Positions 26,710-35,233 of a stretch of 57,539 bases of DNA are shown here, piece by piece. The translations under genes and the position numbers were made by a program. This DNA comes from Limisphaerales bacterium (GTDB lineage: Bacteria; Verrucomicrobiota; Verrucomicrobiia; Limisphaerales; UBA1100): assembly GCA_014382585.1 (NCBI GenBank), contig JACNJL010000049.1, positions 1 through 57,539 on the forward strand, in the 5' to 3' direction. Every line of letters begins with the position of its first letter. Positions within the stretch are counted from its first letter, which is position 1. The notes beneath the pieces are model-generated. The model searched no databases. It worked only from the letters and a program-made list of their open reading frames with translations, and was not told the DNA's origin.

Positions 26710-26963
26710 ACCTACTGCAACACATTCTGCTCGCATTGCTGCGATTTTATCGCTGGGCCATTTCGCCGTTGCTGACCGCATTGGCGGGCGGCTCCATTTG
26801 CCGCTTTGATCCGAGTTGTTCGGAGTACGCGATGGAGGCGGTGAAAACGCATGGCGCGATTCGCGGCAGTTGGCTTACGTTACGGCGATTGGGCCGGTGC
26901 CACCCGTGGGGCGGTTGCGGGCATGACCCGGTGCCCCAAGTGCAGTTAAAAGCAAAGATTTAA
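26706..26963 (+). CDS. yidD: Membrane protein insertion efficiency factor YidD
   Basis: About 85 residues from a TTG start at 26706 that overlaps the rnpA stop. The longer frame from 26562 lies within rnpA and was rejected. The family core is intact: an amphipathic [20 protein letters not shown], then [20 protein letters not shown] and [18 protein letters not shown]. YidD is a small membrane-associated protein that assists YidC/Sec insertion. It lies directly before yidC. Confidence 0.9.
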   Translation: MNLLQHILLALLRFYRWAISPLLTALAGGSICRFDPSCSEYAMEAVKTHGAIRGSWLTLRRLGRCHPWGGCGHDPVPQVQLKAKI

Positions 26964-26966
26964 TCA

Positions 26967-28856
26967 ATGGATCGTACCGGAAAAATTATTCTCGTTGTTT
27001 CAGTGTTGGCGATGATCTTTGGCATGCCGCTGGCGATGCGGCTGGGGCTGATCAAAATGAGCCCTGCGGTGGAGGATGTAAATGCCACGAGTACCCATTC
27101 GGTCACGCAAGCGGGAACCAACACGTTGGGCACCAATCAAGTGGTGCAAGCGGGCACCAACACGCCCGGGGTGGCCCCGACAAATTCGCCCACTATTTCG
27201 ACCAACACGCCGGTTGCGACCAATCAGCCCACCCCGCCGGTGGTGGAGGTTCCGGCCGTGGAAGAATCGACGCTCACACTTTCCAGTGGCAAAGCAAAGT
27301 TTACCTTCACCTCGCTGGGCGGCGGCGTGAAACAGGTGGATTTGTTGAGCTATCCAAAGGAGATCGGCGAAGATGCTGCATCTGCTCCGGTGGCACTCAA
27401 GAATACCGGAAAACTGCTGCCCTTGCTGGCGTTGCAACCGAATATCGGCGAGCTGGGGCATGAGCCGGGTTCGCCGCGCCCTTATCAAACCAATTCGATC
27501 CCGCATGAGTTGGAACTGGTGGATGATCAGACCGTGCGCGCTACGGCCAATTTCCCCGGGGGCATGCAGGTGGTCAAAACATTCCGCCTCAAGGAAGATT
27601 ATCAGTTGGAAGCCGAGGTGGTGCTGCGCAATGCCTCCGGCGCTTTCATGAAGGAGAGTGGTTTTTATTTGGTATCCGGTTCCGTGGAAGAGCCTGAAAG
27701 CACTTCGCACATGATGGGGATGAATTTCGGCCTTATGTGGTTTGATGGTGAGGAAGCGATTTCGGTTGGCCCCGGTTGGTTCCAAAATTATCGCATGGGC
27801 TGCATGTGTTTTGGCAGCAAGGGTGAACGCAATAATTACACCCACGGGCAGGGGAACGTGGCATGGGCGGGGGCGTACAGCCGGTTCTTTGCGCAGGTAA
27901 CGATGCCGGAAAAACCGGGCCAAATGCTCGTGGCGCATCAGCTGCTTGTCCCCACGCAGGAGAAGCCCAATCGCAAAGCCTTTGAGACAGCCATTGTGTG
28001 GGATACCCCTTCGCTTGGGGTTGGTGAGTCGGTGACCAACCGTTTCACTCTGTATTCCGGCCCGCGCGAGTTTGATCGATTGGAATCCATTGGCTTGGAA
28101 CACGGCAATCAGCTCGAAGGCATTATGGATTTCGGCGGCTGGTTTGGCTGGGTGGCCAAAGGGCTGCTGTTGCTCATGACCTGGTTCCACGGCGTCGGCC
28201 TTTCCTACGCGCTTTCCATCATCGCCATCACCGTGCTCATCAAACTCGTCTTCTGGCCCCTCACTGCGCGCAGCACGCGGTCCATGAAAAAAATGGCCGC
28301 CGTCAATGCCAAGATGATGCCGGAAATCAAAACCATCCGCGAACGCTACAAGGATGATTACCAGAAGATGAACATGAAGATGATGGAGATTTACAAAAAG
28401 TATGGCGTAAATCCCCTCAGCCAAATGGGCGGTTGTTTGCCCATGCTCATCCAAATCCCGATTTTCTTCGGCTTCTTCACTATGCTTCGCACGGCCATCG
28501 AGCTGCGCGGCGCGGAATTCCTTTGGGTGGCCGACCTTTCTTCGCCCGACACGGTGATGGAAATCGCCGGTTTCCCGATCAACATCATGCCGCTCCTGAT
28601 GACGGCCACGATGTTTTTGCAAATGCGGCTGCAGCCGCCTTCTCCCGGCATGGATCCGGCCCAACAGGCCATTATGAAATACATGCCGTTGATGTTTGTG
28701 TTTATCCTTTACTCCGCCTCCGCCGGACTCTGCCTTTACTGGACTGTACAAAACGTGCTGACCATTGTGCAGACCAAGATGACCAAAGTGGAACCGGAGG
28801 ATGAAAACGTGGTGGAAGTCATCCAACCCACGAAAAACAAAAAACGAAAAACCTAA
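26967..28856 (+). CDS. yidC: Membrane protein insertase YidC
   Basis: 629 residues, the long Gram-negative form. A first transmembrane helix (ILVVSVLAMIFGMPLAM) is followed by a Thr/Pro/Asn-rich linker (residues about 40-95). Next comes a large periplasmic beta domain, then the conserved Oxa1-like membrane core starting near residue 390 (GWVAKGLLLLMTWF). The core includes TARSTRSMKKMAAVNAKMM and GVNPLSQMGGCLPMLIQIP. The C-terminal basic tail (PTKNKKRKT) may contact the ribosome. It inserts inner-membrane proteins with or without SecYEG. It is followed at 2 bp by the jag/khpB gene. Confidence 0.95.
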   Translation: MDRTGKIILVVSVLAMIFGMPLAMRLGLIKMSPAVEDVNATSTHSVTQAGTNTLGTNQVVQAGTNTPGVAPTNSPTISTNTPVATNQPTPPVVEVPAVEESTLTLSSGKAKFTFTSLGGGVKQVDLLSYPKEIGEDAASAPVALKNTGKLLPLLALQPNIGELGHEPGSPRPYQTNSIPHELELVDDQTVRATANFPGGMQVVKTFRLKEDYQLEAEVVLRNASGAFMKESGFYLVSGSVEEPESTSHMMGMNFGLMWFDGEEAISVGPGWFQNYRMGCMCFGSKGERNNYTHGQGNVAWAGAYSRFFAQVTMPEKPGQMLVAHQLLVPTQEKPNRKAFETAIVWDTPSLGVGESVTNRFTLYSGPREFDRLESIGLEHGNQLEGIMDFGGWFGWVAKGLLLLMTWFHGVGLSYALSIIAITVLIKLVFWPLTARSTRSMKKMAAVNAKMMPEIKTIRERYKDDYQKMNMKMMEIYKKYGVNPLSQMGGCLPMLIQIPIFFGFFTMLRTAIELRGAEFLWVADLSSPDTVMEIAGFPINIMPLLMTATMFLQMRLQPPSPGMDPAQQAIMKYMPLMFVFILYSASAGLCLYWTVQNVLTIVQTKMTKVEPEDENVVEVIQPTKNKKRKT

Positions 28857-28858
28857 TT

Positions 28859-29317
28859 ATGACCATGTCAACTGTACCCAAAAGTATTCTCGAAAACCTG
28901 CTCAACCGCCTTGGCTTTGATGCCACCGTGGAGGAAACGCCGATGGACAACGGCAGCCTGCTCAACGTGAACACCGAGGACGACCCCGGCCGCCTCATCG
29001 GCCGCCAAGGCCGCACGTTGAGCGATCTGCAATACCTCACCAACCGCCTGCTCATTGTGCAGGACAAGGAAGCCCCGAAAGTCACCGTGGACGTCGGCAA
29101 CTACCGCACCGAAAACCGCGAACAACTCGTAAAGCAAGCCAACGATGCCGCCGACAAAGCCCGTCGTTGGGGCGAGGTGGTGGAGATGGATCCAATGACT
29201 GCGTTCGACCGCCGCACCGTGCACCAAACCCTCGCCGAAGCGGATGACATTACCACCGAATCCATCGAAGTGGATGGCACCGCCAACAAAGTTATTTTGG
29301 TTCGGCCTAAAAAATAG
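28859..29317 (+). CDS. Jag/KhpB RNA-binding protein (KH and R3H domains)
   Basis: 152 residues. The KH-type domain contains DDPGRLIGRQGRTLSDLQYL (the GxxG loop is GRQG). The R3H domain (the RxxxH core is RRTVH) follows in DPMTAFDRRTVHQTLAE. It lacks the N-terminal Jag domain found in Firmicutes. Members bind RNA and influence cell-envelope growth, and the location after yidC is conserved. A terminator follows at 29337-29364. Confidence 0.9.
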   Translation: MTMSTVPKSILENLLNRLGFDATVEETPMDNGSLLNVNTEDDPGRLIGRQGRTLSDLQYLTNRLLIVQDKEAPKVTVDVGNYRTENREQLVKQANDAADKARRWGEVVEMDPMTAFDRRTVHQTLAEADDITTESIEVDGTANKVILVRPKK

Positions 29318-29336
29318 TGAGTTAGTGTGAAATTTC

Positions 29337-29364
29337 AACCCGGGCCGATGGGGTCCGGGTTTTT
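29337..29364 (+). terminator. Intrinsic terminator after the rpmH-jag cluster
   Basis: A perfect 7-bp stem AACCCGG (29337-29343) with CCGGGTT (29355-29361), an 11-nt loop and a T run to 29364. It starts 20 bp after the jag stop. Confidence 0.8.
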
Positions 29365-29408
29365 CAAACGCCTGCGGTTGGCCAGCAGGAAGGAGTGCCC
29401 TTTTCAAT

Positions 29409-29426
29409 CCACCGCTTCGGCGGTGG
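29409..29426. other. UUCG-capped hairpin between convergent genes
   Basis: A perfect 7-bp stem CCACCGC-TTCG-GCGGTGG, followed by a GTC-rich run to about 29450 and a G/C-rich stretch. It lies in the 190-bp gap between jag (+) and the deacetylase gene (-). It has no U tract on either strand, so termination is uncertain. Nothing else is seen in this gap. Confidence 0.55.
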
Positions 29427-29510
29427 GCGTCGTCGTCGTCATCGTCGTCTTATTAAAGGCGGAGGGGGCGGCGGCGGCGAATATCCGCTTTCCCCCAACG
29501 CATAGAGTGC

Positions 29511-30368
29511 TCAGACGAGACCTTTCAGGTAAGCAAGGATGAGCTTGGGCAAGTCGCTGCTGTAACCGCCCTCGAGGAGGTTGGCTTGAGGTTTATTAAG
29601 TTGCCGGAGTTGTCGGGCGATCCAAGTGAAATCTTCCACCTCGAGTTGTTGCTGGCAAAGCGGGTCACGCTTGTAGGCGTCGAAACCGGCTGAGACGCAA
29701 ATGAGGTCGGGATTAAATTTTTTAAGGTCGGCCAGAGCCGTGCTGGTGATTTTGCGCCAGCCATCATTGGGGGTGTCGGGCGGGACGGTGTAGTTGTGGC
29801 AATGATCAAAACTCTTCTGACCGGTACCGGGGTAGGCGGGGTGTTGGTGGATAGAAAAAAACGCGGTGCCCTCCACAGTGCGCAGGATGTCCTCAGTGCC
29901 GTTGCCGTGGTGCACATCGAAATCAAATACAGCCACTTTCTTGAGGCCGGCGGCGCGCGCGGCCAGCGCGGTGATGGCAATGCTGTTAAAATAACAAAAG
30001 CCCATCGCCTGCTCCCGCGTGGCGTGATGGCCGGGCGGGCGGAGAAGGGAGAAGTTGGGTTTGCCTTCGCGAGCGAGTTCCAGCGCGCGCAGTCCGCCGC
30101 CGATAGAGCGCCGTGCGTGGGCATCGATGTCTGTATAATCCGGCGTGTCGGCATCAAACGGCCCGGAAGGGCTGGCGACATTCTGGATGTGGGCCGGCAA
30201 ATGCGCGCGGGCAATATCCGCGTCGGAAACGGGCGCGGGTTGCTCCCAGGTGATGGGGATTTCATTCTGCGCGCGCAGCAGCGCCAGCGTGCCGGCCACG
30301 CGTTGAGGGCGTTCGGGATGGCCGGGTGCGGAGTAGTTAACGCAGCGTTCGTCGGTGATGACGTGCAT
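29511..30368 (-). CDS. Histone deacetylase/acetoin utilisation family deacetylase
   Basis: 285 residues of the arginase-deacetylase fold. The conserved motifs are all present: HPERPQRV, LLRPPGHHAT (tandem His of the charge relay), FDFDVHHGNGT (zinc-binding Asp and His), SAGFDAYKRDPL (second zinc Asp) and LLEGGYSS. Bacterial members remove acetyl groups from acetyl-lysine or from small acetylated amines. The substrate cannot be told from sequence. It is transcribed away from scpA, with 93 bp between start codons. Confidence 0.92.
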   Translation of the reverse strand: MHVITDERCVNYSAPGHPERPQRVAGTLALLRAQNEIPITWEQPAPVSDADIARAHLPAHIQNVASPSGPFDADTPDYTDIDAHARRSIGGGLRALELAREGKPNFSLLRPPGHHATREQAMGFCYFNSIAITALAARAAGLKKVAVFDFDVHHGNGTEDILRTVEGTAFFSIHQHPAYPGTGQKSFDHCHNYTVPPDTPNDGWRKITSTALADLKKFNPDLICVSAGFDAYKRDPLCQQQLEVEDFTWIARQLRQLNKPQANLLEGGYSSDLPKLILAYLKGLV

Positions 30369-30461
30369 GGCCGAGTTTGGCGCGTCGTGGAAGTGGCGTC
30401 TACTGTTAACACCTTCGGTTTGCCAAGGGCGCGGCTGCCCCGTATGCTGTGGGCAGCTTTT

Positions 30462-31253
30462 ATGGCCGATTACAAAGTCAAATTCGAGGTGTTCGAGGGG
30501 CCGATGGATCTCCTTCTTTATTTGGTAAAGAAGGAGGAGGTGGATATCTATGAGGTAAACCTCACCAAGATCGCGCGCGAATTCATTGAATACGTCGACT
30601 TAATGCGCGAATTTGACATCGAAATTGCCGGCGAATTTCTCGTGATGGCCAGCACGTTGGTTTATATCAAAAGCAAGGAACTGCTGCCGGTGGATCAGCA
30701 AGTGATCGCCGAGGATGACGATGAAGGTGAGGATCCGCGCTGGGAACTCATCCGCAAACTGGTCGAGTACAAGAAATTTAAAGATGCCGCCGACAAACTC
30801 GAAACACTCGAGCATCGGCAGGAGGACATCTACCCGCGCCTACCCGCGAAGCAGGAATTTGAAATGCCCGAGGATCGCGGCCCACGCGTGGAGGTGAGCA
30901 TCTTCGACCTCATCAACGCCGTGAACGACGTCATCAAACGCGTCGAGGAACGCAACGCCGAGGGCCGCGAAATTTTCGACGAACAATTCACTGTGGCGGA
31001 AAAAATCACCGCCATTCGCGAACGCATCCACGCGGAGCCCTCGTTCAACTTCGCCGAACTCTTCGCCGAAGCCGCCAGTCGCAACGAAGTGGTGGCGACG
31101 TTTTTGGCGATGCTGGAATTGATCCGGTTGCGACAAATTAAAATCACACAAGGCGATGCCTTCGGCGAAATTATCATCACCGAAGGCAAAGGCGACAACG
31201 GCTTGGAGGCCACCGAGCCTTTGACCGAATTCCCAGAAACTATTTCAGAATAA
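30462..31253 (+). CDS. scpA: Segregation and condensation protein A
   Basis: 263 residues from the ATG at 30462 (MADYKVKFEVFEGPMDLLLYLVKKEEVDIYEV). The frame open to 29796 runs antisense through the deacetylase gene and was rejected. It is the kleisin of the bacterial SMC-ScpAB condensin. The N-terminal helical domain binds the SMC neck, the middle linker is charged, and the C-terminal winged helix (ALLEL-like LAMLELIRLRQIKITQGDAFGEIII) binds the SMC head. It is followed 2 bp later by scpB. Confidence 0.95.
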   Translation: MADYKVKFEVFEGPMDLLLYLVKKEEVDIYEVNLTKIAREFIEYVDLMREFDIEIAGEFLVMASTLVYIKSKELLPVDQQVIAEDDDEGEDPRWELIRKLVEYKKFKDAADKLETLEHRQEDIYPRLPAKQEFEMPEDRGPRVEVSIFDLINAVNDVIKRVEERNAEGREIFDEQFTVAEKITAIRERIHAEPSFNFAELFAEAASRNEVVATFLAMLELIRLRQIKITQGDAFGEIIITEGKGDNGLEATEPLTEFPETISE

Positions 31254-31255
31254 CG

Positions 31256-32044
31256 ATGGAACTTAAGGACACACTCGAGGCAATTCTATTTTCCTCGCAA
31301 AAACCGCTCAGCGCCAAGGAGCTGCAGGATATTCTGCGCCAAGCCGGCGAGGAAGCCGACGGCAAAGAACACGTCAACGCAAAGGCCAACGCAAAAGCCA
31401 AAGGCATCACCGCCGCGCTGGAAATTTTGGCCGGCGAAGTGGAAACCCTCGACCGCAGCTACCGCCTCGTGTGCGTGGCTGGCGCGTGGCAATTTATCAC
31501 CCAACCCGAACACGCGCCGTGGGTGCGTGCATTAGTCGGCGTGAAGAATCGTCCCACGCGCCTCTCCAAACCCGCGCTGGAAACGCTCGCCATCATCGCT
31601 TATCGCCAGCCGCTCACACGCGCGCAGATGGAAGAGATTCGCGGCGTATCAGTCGATGGCGTCATCGGCACGCTCACCGAGCGCGAGCTCGTGGAAGTGA
31701 CCGGCCGTGCCGATGCACCTGGCCGCCCGCAAACTTACGGAACCACCCAGTTGTTCCTCGAATACTTCGGCCTGCGCGGGCTTGAGGAATTGCCCGACGC
31801 TGAAGAACTGCGCCAAGTCCCCATCACCAAACCCGAAGCGCCCGTGACCACCGGTGACGACGACGACGTGCCTGAACAAATGAGCCTCGAAGAAGTCACC
31901 GCCGCCAAAGACAGCGACGCCGGCGAGCTGGCCACTGAAGCTGCCGAAGCTGAAGAAGATTATGACGACGACGAATTCGAGGATGATGATGATGGCGATG
32001 ATGAAGAAGACGAAGTAGTCGAGGAGGCTTCACAATCCAAATGA
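31256..32044 (+). CDS. scpB: Segregation and condensation protein B with acidic tail
   Basis: 262 residues. Two winged-helix domains are recognised by LEAILFSSQKPLSAKEL and RPTRLSKPALETLAIIAYRQ, PLTRAQMEEIRGVSVDGVI, and TYGTTQLFLEYFGLRGLEELP. It dimerises and binds ScpA in the condensin complex. The last 65 residues are an extremely acidic tail (EEDYDDDEFEDDDDGDDEED), longer than in typical ScpB. Its stop overlaps the pheA start (ATGA at 32041-32044). Confidence 0.95.
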   Translation: MELKDTLEAILFSSQKPLSAKELQDILRQAGEEADGKEHVNAKANAKAKGITAALEILAGEVETLDRSYRLVCVAGAWQFITQPEHAPWVRALVGVKNRPTRLSKPALETLAIIAYRQPLTRAQMEEIRGVSVDGVIGTLTERELVEVTGRADAPGRPQTYGTTQLFLEYFGLRGLEELPDAEELRQVPITKPEAPVTTGDDDDVPEQMSLEEVTAAKDSDAGELATEAAEAEEDYDDDEFEDDDDGDDEEDEVVEEASQSK

Positions 32045-33102
32045 GCATCCAAAAACATCGCGCCGCGATTGACAAGCTCGACGCCCAAATCGTGAAGCTG
32101 CTCAACCGCCGCACCAAACACGTGATCGGCATCGGCAAAGCCAAACTCGCCGGCAGCAAATCCACGTACCAACCCGACCGCGAGCAAGCCCTCCTGCGCC
32201 GCATCCGCAAACTCAACGACGGCCCCATCAGCGACGAATCGCTCGGTCACATTTATCGCGAAGTGATGAGCAGCTCGATCGCGCTGCAAAAATCGTTCAA
32301 GATCGCCTTCCTCGGCCCCGAGGCCACGTACACGCACCAAGCCGCCGTGCGCCGCTTCGGCACCAGCCTCGGCTATTCCCCGCAGAAAACGATCGCCGAA
32401 GTCTTTGCCGAGGTGGAAAAAAACCGCGCCGAATATGGCGTGGTGCCCGTCGAGAACACCACCGAAGGCGTCGTCACCCACACGCTGGATATGTTCGTCG
32501 ATAGCCCGTTGAAAATCGTCGCTCAAATCATAATGCCCATCGAACACTGCCTCATCGGCAATGGTGCGCTGAAAGACGTCAAAAAACTTTACTCCCATCC
32601 GCAGGCCTACGCGCAGTGCCGCAATTGGGTGCGCGAGACGATGCCGCGCGTGGAGTTCATAGGCAGCAGCTCCACCACTGCTGCTGCTGCGCTGGCCGCC
32701 AAAAGCAAAACGGCCGCCGCCATTTCCAGCTCACTCGCTGCTGAAAAATATCAGCTCAACATCATCGAAGCCGGCGTGCAGGATCACAGCGGCAACGCCA
32801 CGCGCTTCCTCGTGCTCGGCGGCGAATGCGCTGCATCCTCGGCCAACGATCGCACCAGTTTGATGTTCAGTGTGAACGACCAAGTCGGTGCCCTGCATAA
32901 CGCACTGCAACCCTTCCGCACGCACCGCCTGAATATGACCAAAATCGAATCGCGCCCCAGCAAACGCAAGGCGTGGGAATACATTTTCTTCGTCGACGTC
33001 GACGGCCATTTCGAGGATCCCAAAGTGGCCAAAGCCATCGCCAAGCTCAGCGAAACCTGTAGCTTCGTAAAAATCCTCGGTTCGTATCCCAACTCCGGCT
33101 GA
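32041..33102 (+). CDS. pheA: Bifunctional chorismate mutase/prephenate dehydratase
   Basis: 353 residues in three parts. The first 85 residues are an AroQ-type chorismate mutase (IDKLDAQIVKLLNRRTKHVI). Residues about 88-265 are a prephenate dehydratase (FLGPEATYTHQAA, PVENTTEGVVTHTLDMF, GNATRFLVLG). The C-terminal ACT domain (LMFSVNDQVGALHNAL, IESRPSKRKAWEYIFFVD) carries the ESRP segment that binds phenylalanine for feedback inhibition. It makes phenylpyruvate for phenylalanine synthesis. It is translationally coupled to scpB through an ATGA overlap. Confidence 0.95.
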   Translation: MSIQKHRAAIDKLDAQIVKLLNRRTKHVIGIGKAKLAGSKSTYQPDREQALLRRIRKLNDGPISDESLGHIYREVMSSSIALQKSFKIAFLGPEATYTHQAAVRRFGTSLGYSPQKTIAEVFAEVEKNRAEYGVVPVENTTEGVVTHTLDMFVDSPLKIVAQIIMPIEHCLIGNGALKDVKKLYSHPQAYAQCRNWVRETMPRVEFIGSSSTTAAAALAAKSKTAAAISSSLAAEKYQLNIIEAGVQDHSGNATRFLVLGGECAASSANDRTSLMFSVNDQVGALHNALQPFRTHRLNMTKIESRPSKRKAWEYIFFVDVDGHFEDPKVAKAIAKLSETCSFVKILGSYPNSG

Positions 33103-33113
33103 GCATCCCGACC

Positions 33114-34097
33114 ATGAAATCCAAAACCCCGCTCGCGCTTGCAAAACAGGTGCTCAATATCGAGTTGGCTGGACTCAAAGCCGTGCGGGCGCAGCTCGAT
33201 GCACAATTCACGCGCGCGGTGGAGACGCTGGCCGCGGCGCTTTCGCAGCGTAACAAACTCATCGTCGTGGGCATTGGCAAGAGCGGCAACATCGGCCAAA
33301 AAATGGCCGCCACGTTCAACAGCACCGGCGCCACCAGCGTCTTGCTCGATCCCGCCAACGCGTTGCACGGCGACATCGGTTTGCTGGATGACGGCGACGT
33401 GGTGCTCGCGCTCAGCTACTCCGGCGAGTCCGAGGAACTCATCAACCTCATCGGCGCGGTCAAACGGTTCCCCGTGCAAATCATCGCCCTCACCGGCGCC
33501 CCCAAGTCATCGCTCGCCAAGTTAAGCGACGTGGTGCTAAACGCCCGCGTCCCCAAAGAAGCGTGCCCCTTCAACCTCGCCCCCACCGCCAGCACCACCG
33601 CGATGCTCGCCCTCGGCGATGCGCTCGCGATGGCGCTGCTGCAGGCACGCGGGTTTAAGAAAAAAGATTTCGCCAAGTATCATCCCTCCGGCGCCATCGG
33701 CCGAGCGTTGCTGCTCCACGTGAGCGACATAATGCGCACCGGCAAACGCCTCGCCACCGCCCCGCGCACCGCCACTGTCCGCGAAGCGTTGCTGGTCATG
33801 ACCCGCGCCAAATGCGGCAGCGTGTGCGTGCTCGGCAGCACCGGAAAACTCGTCGGCGTTTTCACCGATGGCGATCTGCGCCGCCATATGGCTAAGGCGG
33901 GCGACGACGTGCTCCATCTTTCCCTCGCCCAAGTGATGACCGCAAAGCCCACCGTCCTCCGCGAAGACGCTCTTGCGGTTGAAGCCCTCAAAATTTTCAA
34001 CACCCGCAAAATAGACGACCTCATCGTCATCAACGCAAAGCGCGAACCGGTGGGGCTCATTGACTCGCAGGACTTGCCTAAGTTGAAACTGGCATAA
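33114..34097 (+). CDS. kdsD: Arabinose-5-phosphate isomerase (KpsF/GutQ family)
   Basis: 327 residues. An N-terminal SIS sugar-isomerase domain (VVGIGKSGNIGQKMAATFNS, LSYSGESEELINLI, FNLAPTASTTAMLALGDALA, KYHPSGAIGRALL) is followed by two CBS domains (from about residue 205). The enzyme interconverts ribulose-5-phosphate and arabinose-5-phosphate, the first step toward Kdo for lipopolysaccharide, which supports a Gram-negative envelope. It follows pheA by 11 bp. Confidence 0.93.
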   Translation: MKSKTPLALAKQVLNIELAGLKAVRAQLDAQFTRAVETLAAALSQRNKLIVVGIGKSGNIGQKMAATFNSTGATSVLLDPANALHGDIGLLDDGDVVLALSYSGESEELINLIGAVKRFPVQIIALTGAPKSSLAKLSDVVLNARVPKEACPFNLAPTASTTAMLALGDALAMALLQARGFKKKDFAKYHPSGAIGRALLLHVSDIMRTGKRLATAPRTATVREALLVMTRAKCGSVCVLGSTGKLVGVFTDGDLRRHMAKAGDDVLHLSLAQVMTAKPTVLREDALAVEALKIFNTRKIDDLIVINAKREPVGLIDSQDLPKLKLA

Positions 34098-34137
34098 GCT
34101 TGGCGTCTCGCCAGTTCTCCGATACGCTTTGGACGTG

Positions 34138-34401
34138 ATGAAAAATATTCGGACTTATTTAATTGGTGCGGCGTTGGCGACCGCAGTGTTAATGGTGATG
34201 GGACAGGTGAAGGCACCCAAGATGCCGGGTTGGGAATACCTCTACGTGGAGCAACGTTGGGTGAAATTTATGCCCATTGATCCTAATGCTGGCGGCCCGC
34301 GGCTGTTGCAGGCGAAGTTGATGAATGATCTGGGCGCGGAAGGCTGGGACCTGGTGCAAACAGGCACCGGCGGCTACATGTTTCGCCGCGCATTGCGTTA
34401 G
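34138..34401 (+). CDS. Small exported or membrane-anchored protein, DUF4177-like
   Basis: About 87 residues from ATG 34138 (MKNIRTYLIGAALATAVLMVMGQ), with one hydrophobic N-terminal segment (signal peptide or anchor). The remainder, WEYLYVEQRWVKFMPIDPNA and then LMNDLGAEGWDLVQTGTGGYMFRRAL, has the 'LN.lG.eGWelV' pattern of DUF4177 small proteins. Function unknown. It stands alone between kdsD and the esterase. Confidence 0.7.
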   Translation: MKNIRTYLIGAALATAVLMVMGQVKAPKMPGWEYLYVEQRWVKFMPIDPNAGGPRLLQAKLMNDLGAEGWDLVQTGTGGYMFRRALR

Positions 34402-34477
34402 CCGGCAAAACAGCCCCCCACAAAAGGCCAACGGAAAACTTGACGCCCCGACGTCCCCGGCAAAAGCTGGGCGCGGC

Positions 34478-35233
34478 ATGAAATATTTTTTTCTTTCCCT
34501 CATTCTGACGATCATTTACGTGGACCCGACTTCGGCTGCTGTGCAAACCAAAAACCAACTCATCGTGAAAACCAAGCGCGAGCTGGATGTGAAGTACCTG
34601 CTGTATTTGCCAAACGATTACGCGGCCCAGCCGGAGAAAAAATGGCCGTTGATTTTTTTCCTGCACGGCGCGGGTGAACGCGGTGACAATCTGGATCTCG
34701 TGAAAGCGCACGGTCCACCCAAGTTTGTGGATCAGGGAAAAGGAAAGGAATTCGAAAATGTTTCCCCGTTCATCATTGTTTCCCCTCAATGCCCGAAGGG
34801 AACGGTTTGGAATGATGAGGTGCTCATCTCGCTGCTGAATCAGATATTGAAACAATATCGCGCCGACGAAACGCGCCTGTACCTCACCGGCCTGAGCATG
34901 GGCGGCTACGGTACTTGGAGTCTGGGGCTGACGCATTGCGATCGCTTCGCGGCGATCGCGCCCATTTGCGGCGGCGGCGATTTTATCAGGGCCTACAACG
35001 CCGGCGGGGTGAAAGGCAAGGCGTTGCGCACCTTGGGAGTGTGGGCATTTCACGGGGGGAAAGATCTTGTGGTGCCGCTGGCGGAGAGCGAGCGGATGGT
35101 GGCGATCCTGAAAAAATTCGGCCATCCGAACCCTAAACTTTCGGTGGATCCCAAGGCCGGGCACAATTCGTGGGAGAAAGCCTACGCTGACCCTGAACTC
35201 TATAAATGGTTTCTGCAGCACCAGCGGAAGTGA
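34478..35233 (+). CDS. Secreted alpha/beta-hydrolase (CE1-like esterase/peptidase)
   Basis: About 251 residues with signal peptide MKYFFLSLILTIIYVDPTSA. The fold is shown by WPLIFFLHGAGERGDN (oxyanion hole), the nucleophile elbow GLSMGGYGTWSL, VWAFHGGKDLVVP (acid) and PKAGHNSWEKAY (catalytic His). This pattern fits carbohydrate esterase family 1/feruloyl esterase-like 'prolyl oligopeptidase family' proteins common in Verrucomicrobiota. TTGACG at 34440-34445 may be its -35 box. Its stop codon abuts the stop of the convergent lipoprotein gene with no gap. Confidence 0.85.
   Translation: MKYFFLSLILTIIYVDPTSAAVQTKNQLIVKTKRELDVKYLLYLPNDYAAQPEKKWPLIFFLHGAGERGDNLDLVKAHGPPKFVDQGKGKEFENVSPFIIVSPQCPKGTVWNDEVLISLLNQILKQYRADETRLYLTGLSMGGYGTWSLGLTHCDRFAAIAPICGGGDFIRAYNAGGVKGKALRTLGVWAFHGGKDLVVPLAESERMVAILKKFGHPNPKLSVDPKAGHNSWEKAYADPELYKWFLQHQRK

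Noticed and set aside
27000-28826. Minus-strand frame of 608 codons under yidC
   Set aside because: His/Arg-rich shadow; the plus strand encodes an unmistakable YidC.
29796-30461. 222-codon N-terminal extension of ScpA
   Set aside because: It lies antisense to the deacetylase gene and through the divergent promoter region; the ScpA domain starts at MADYKVKFEVFEG.
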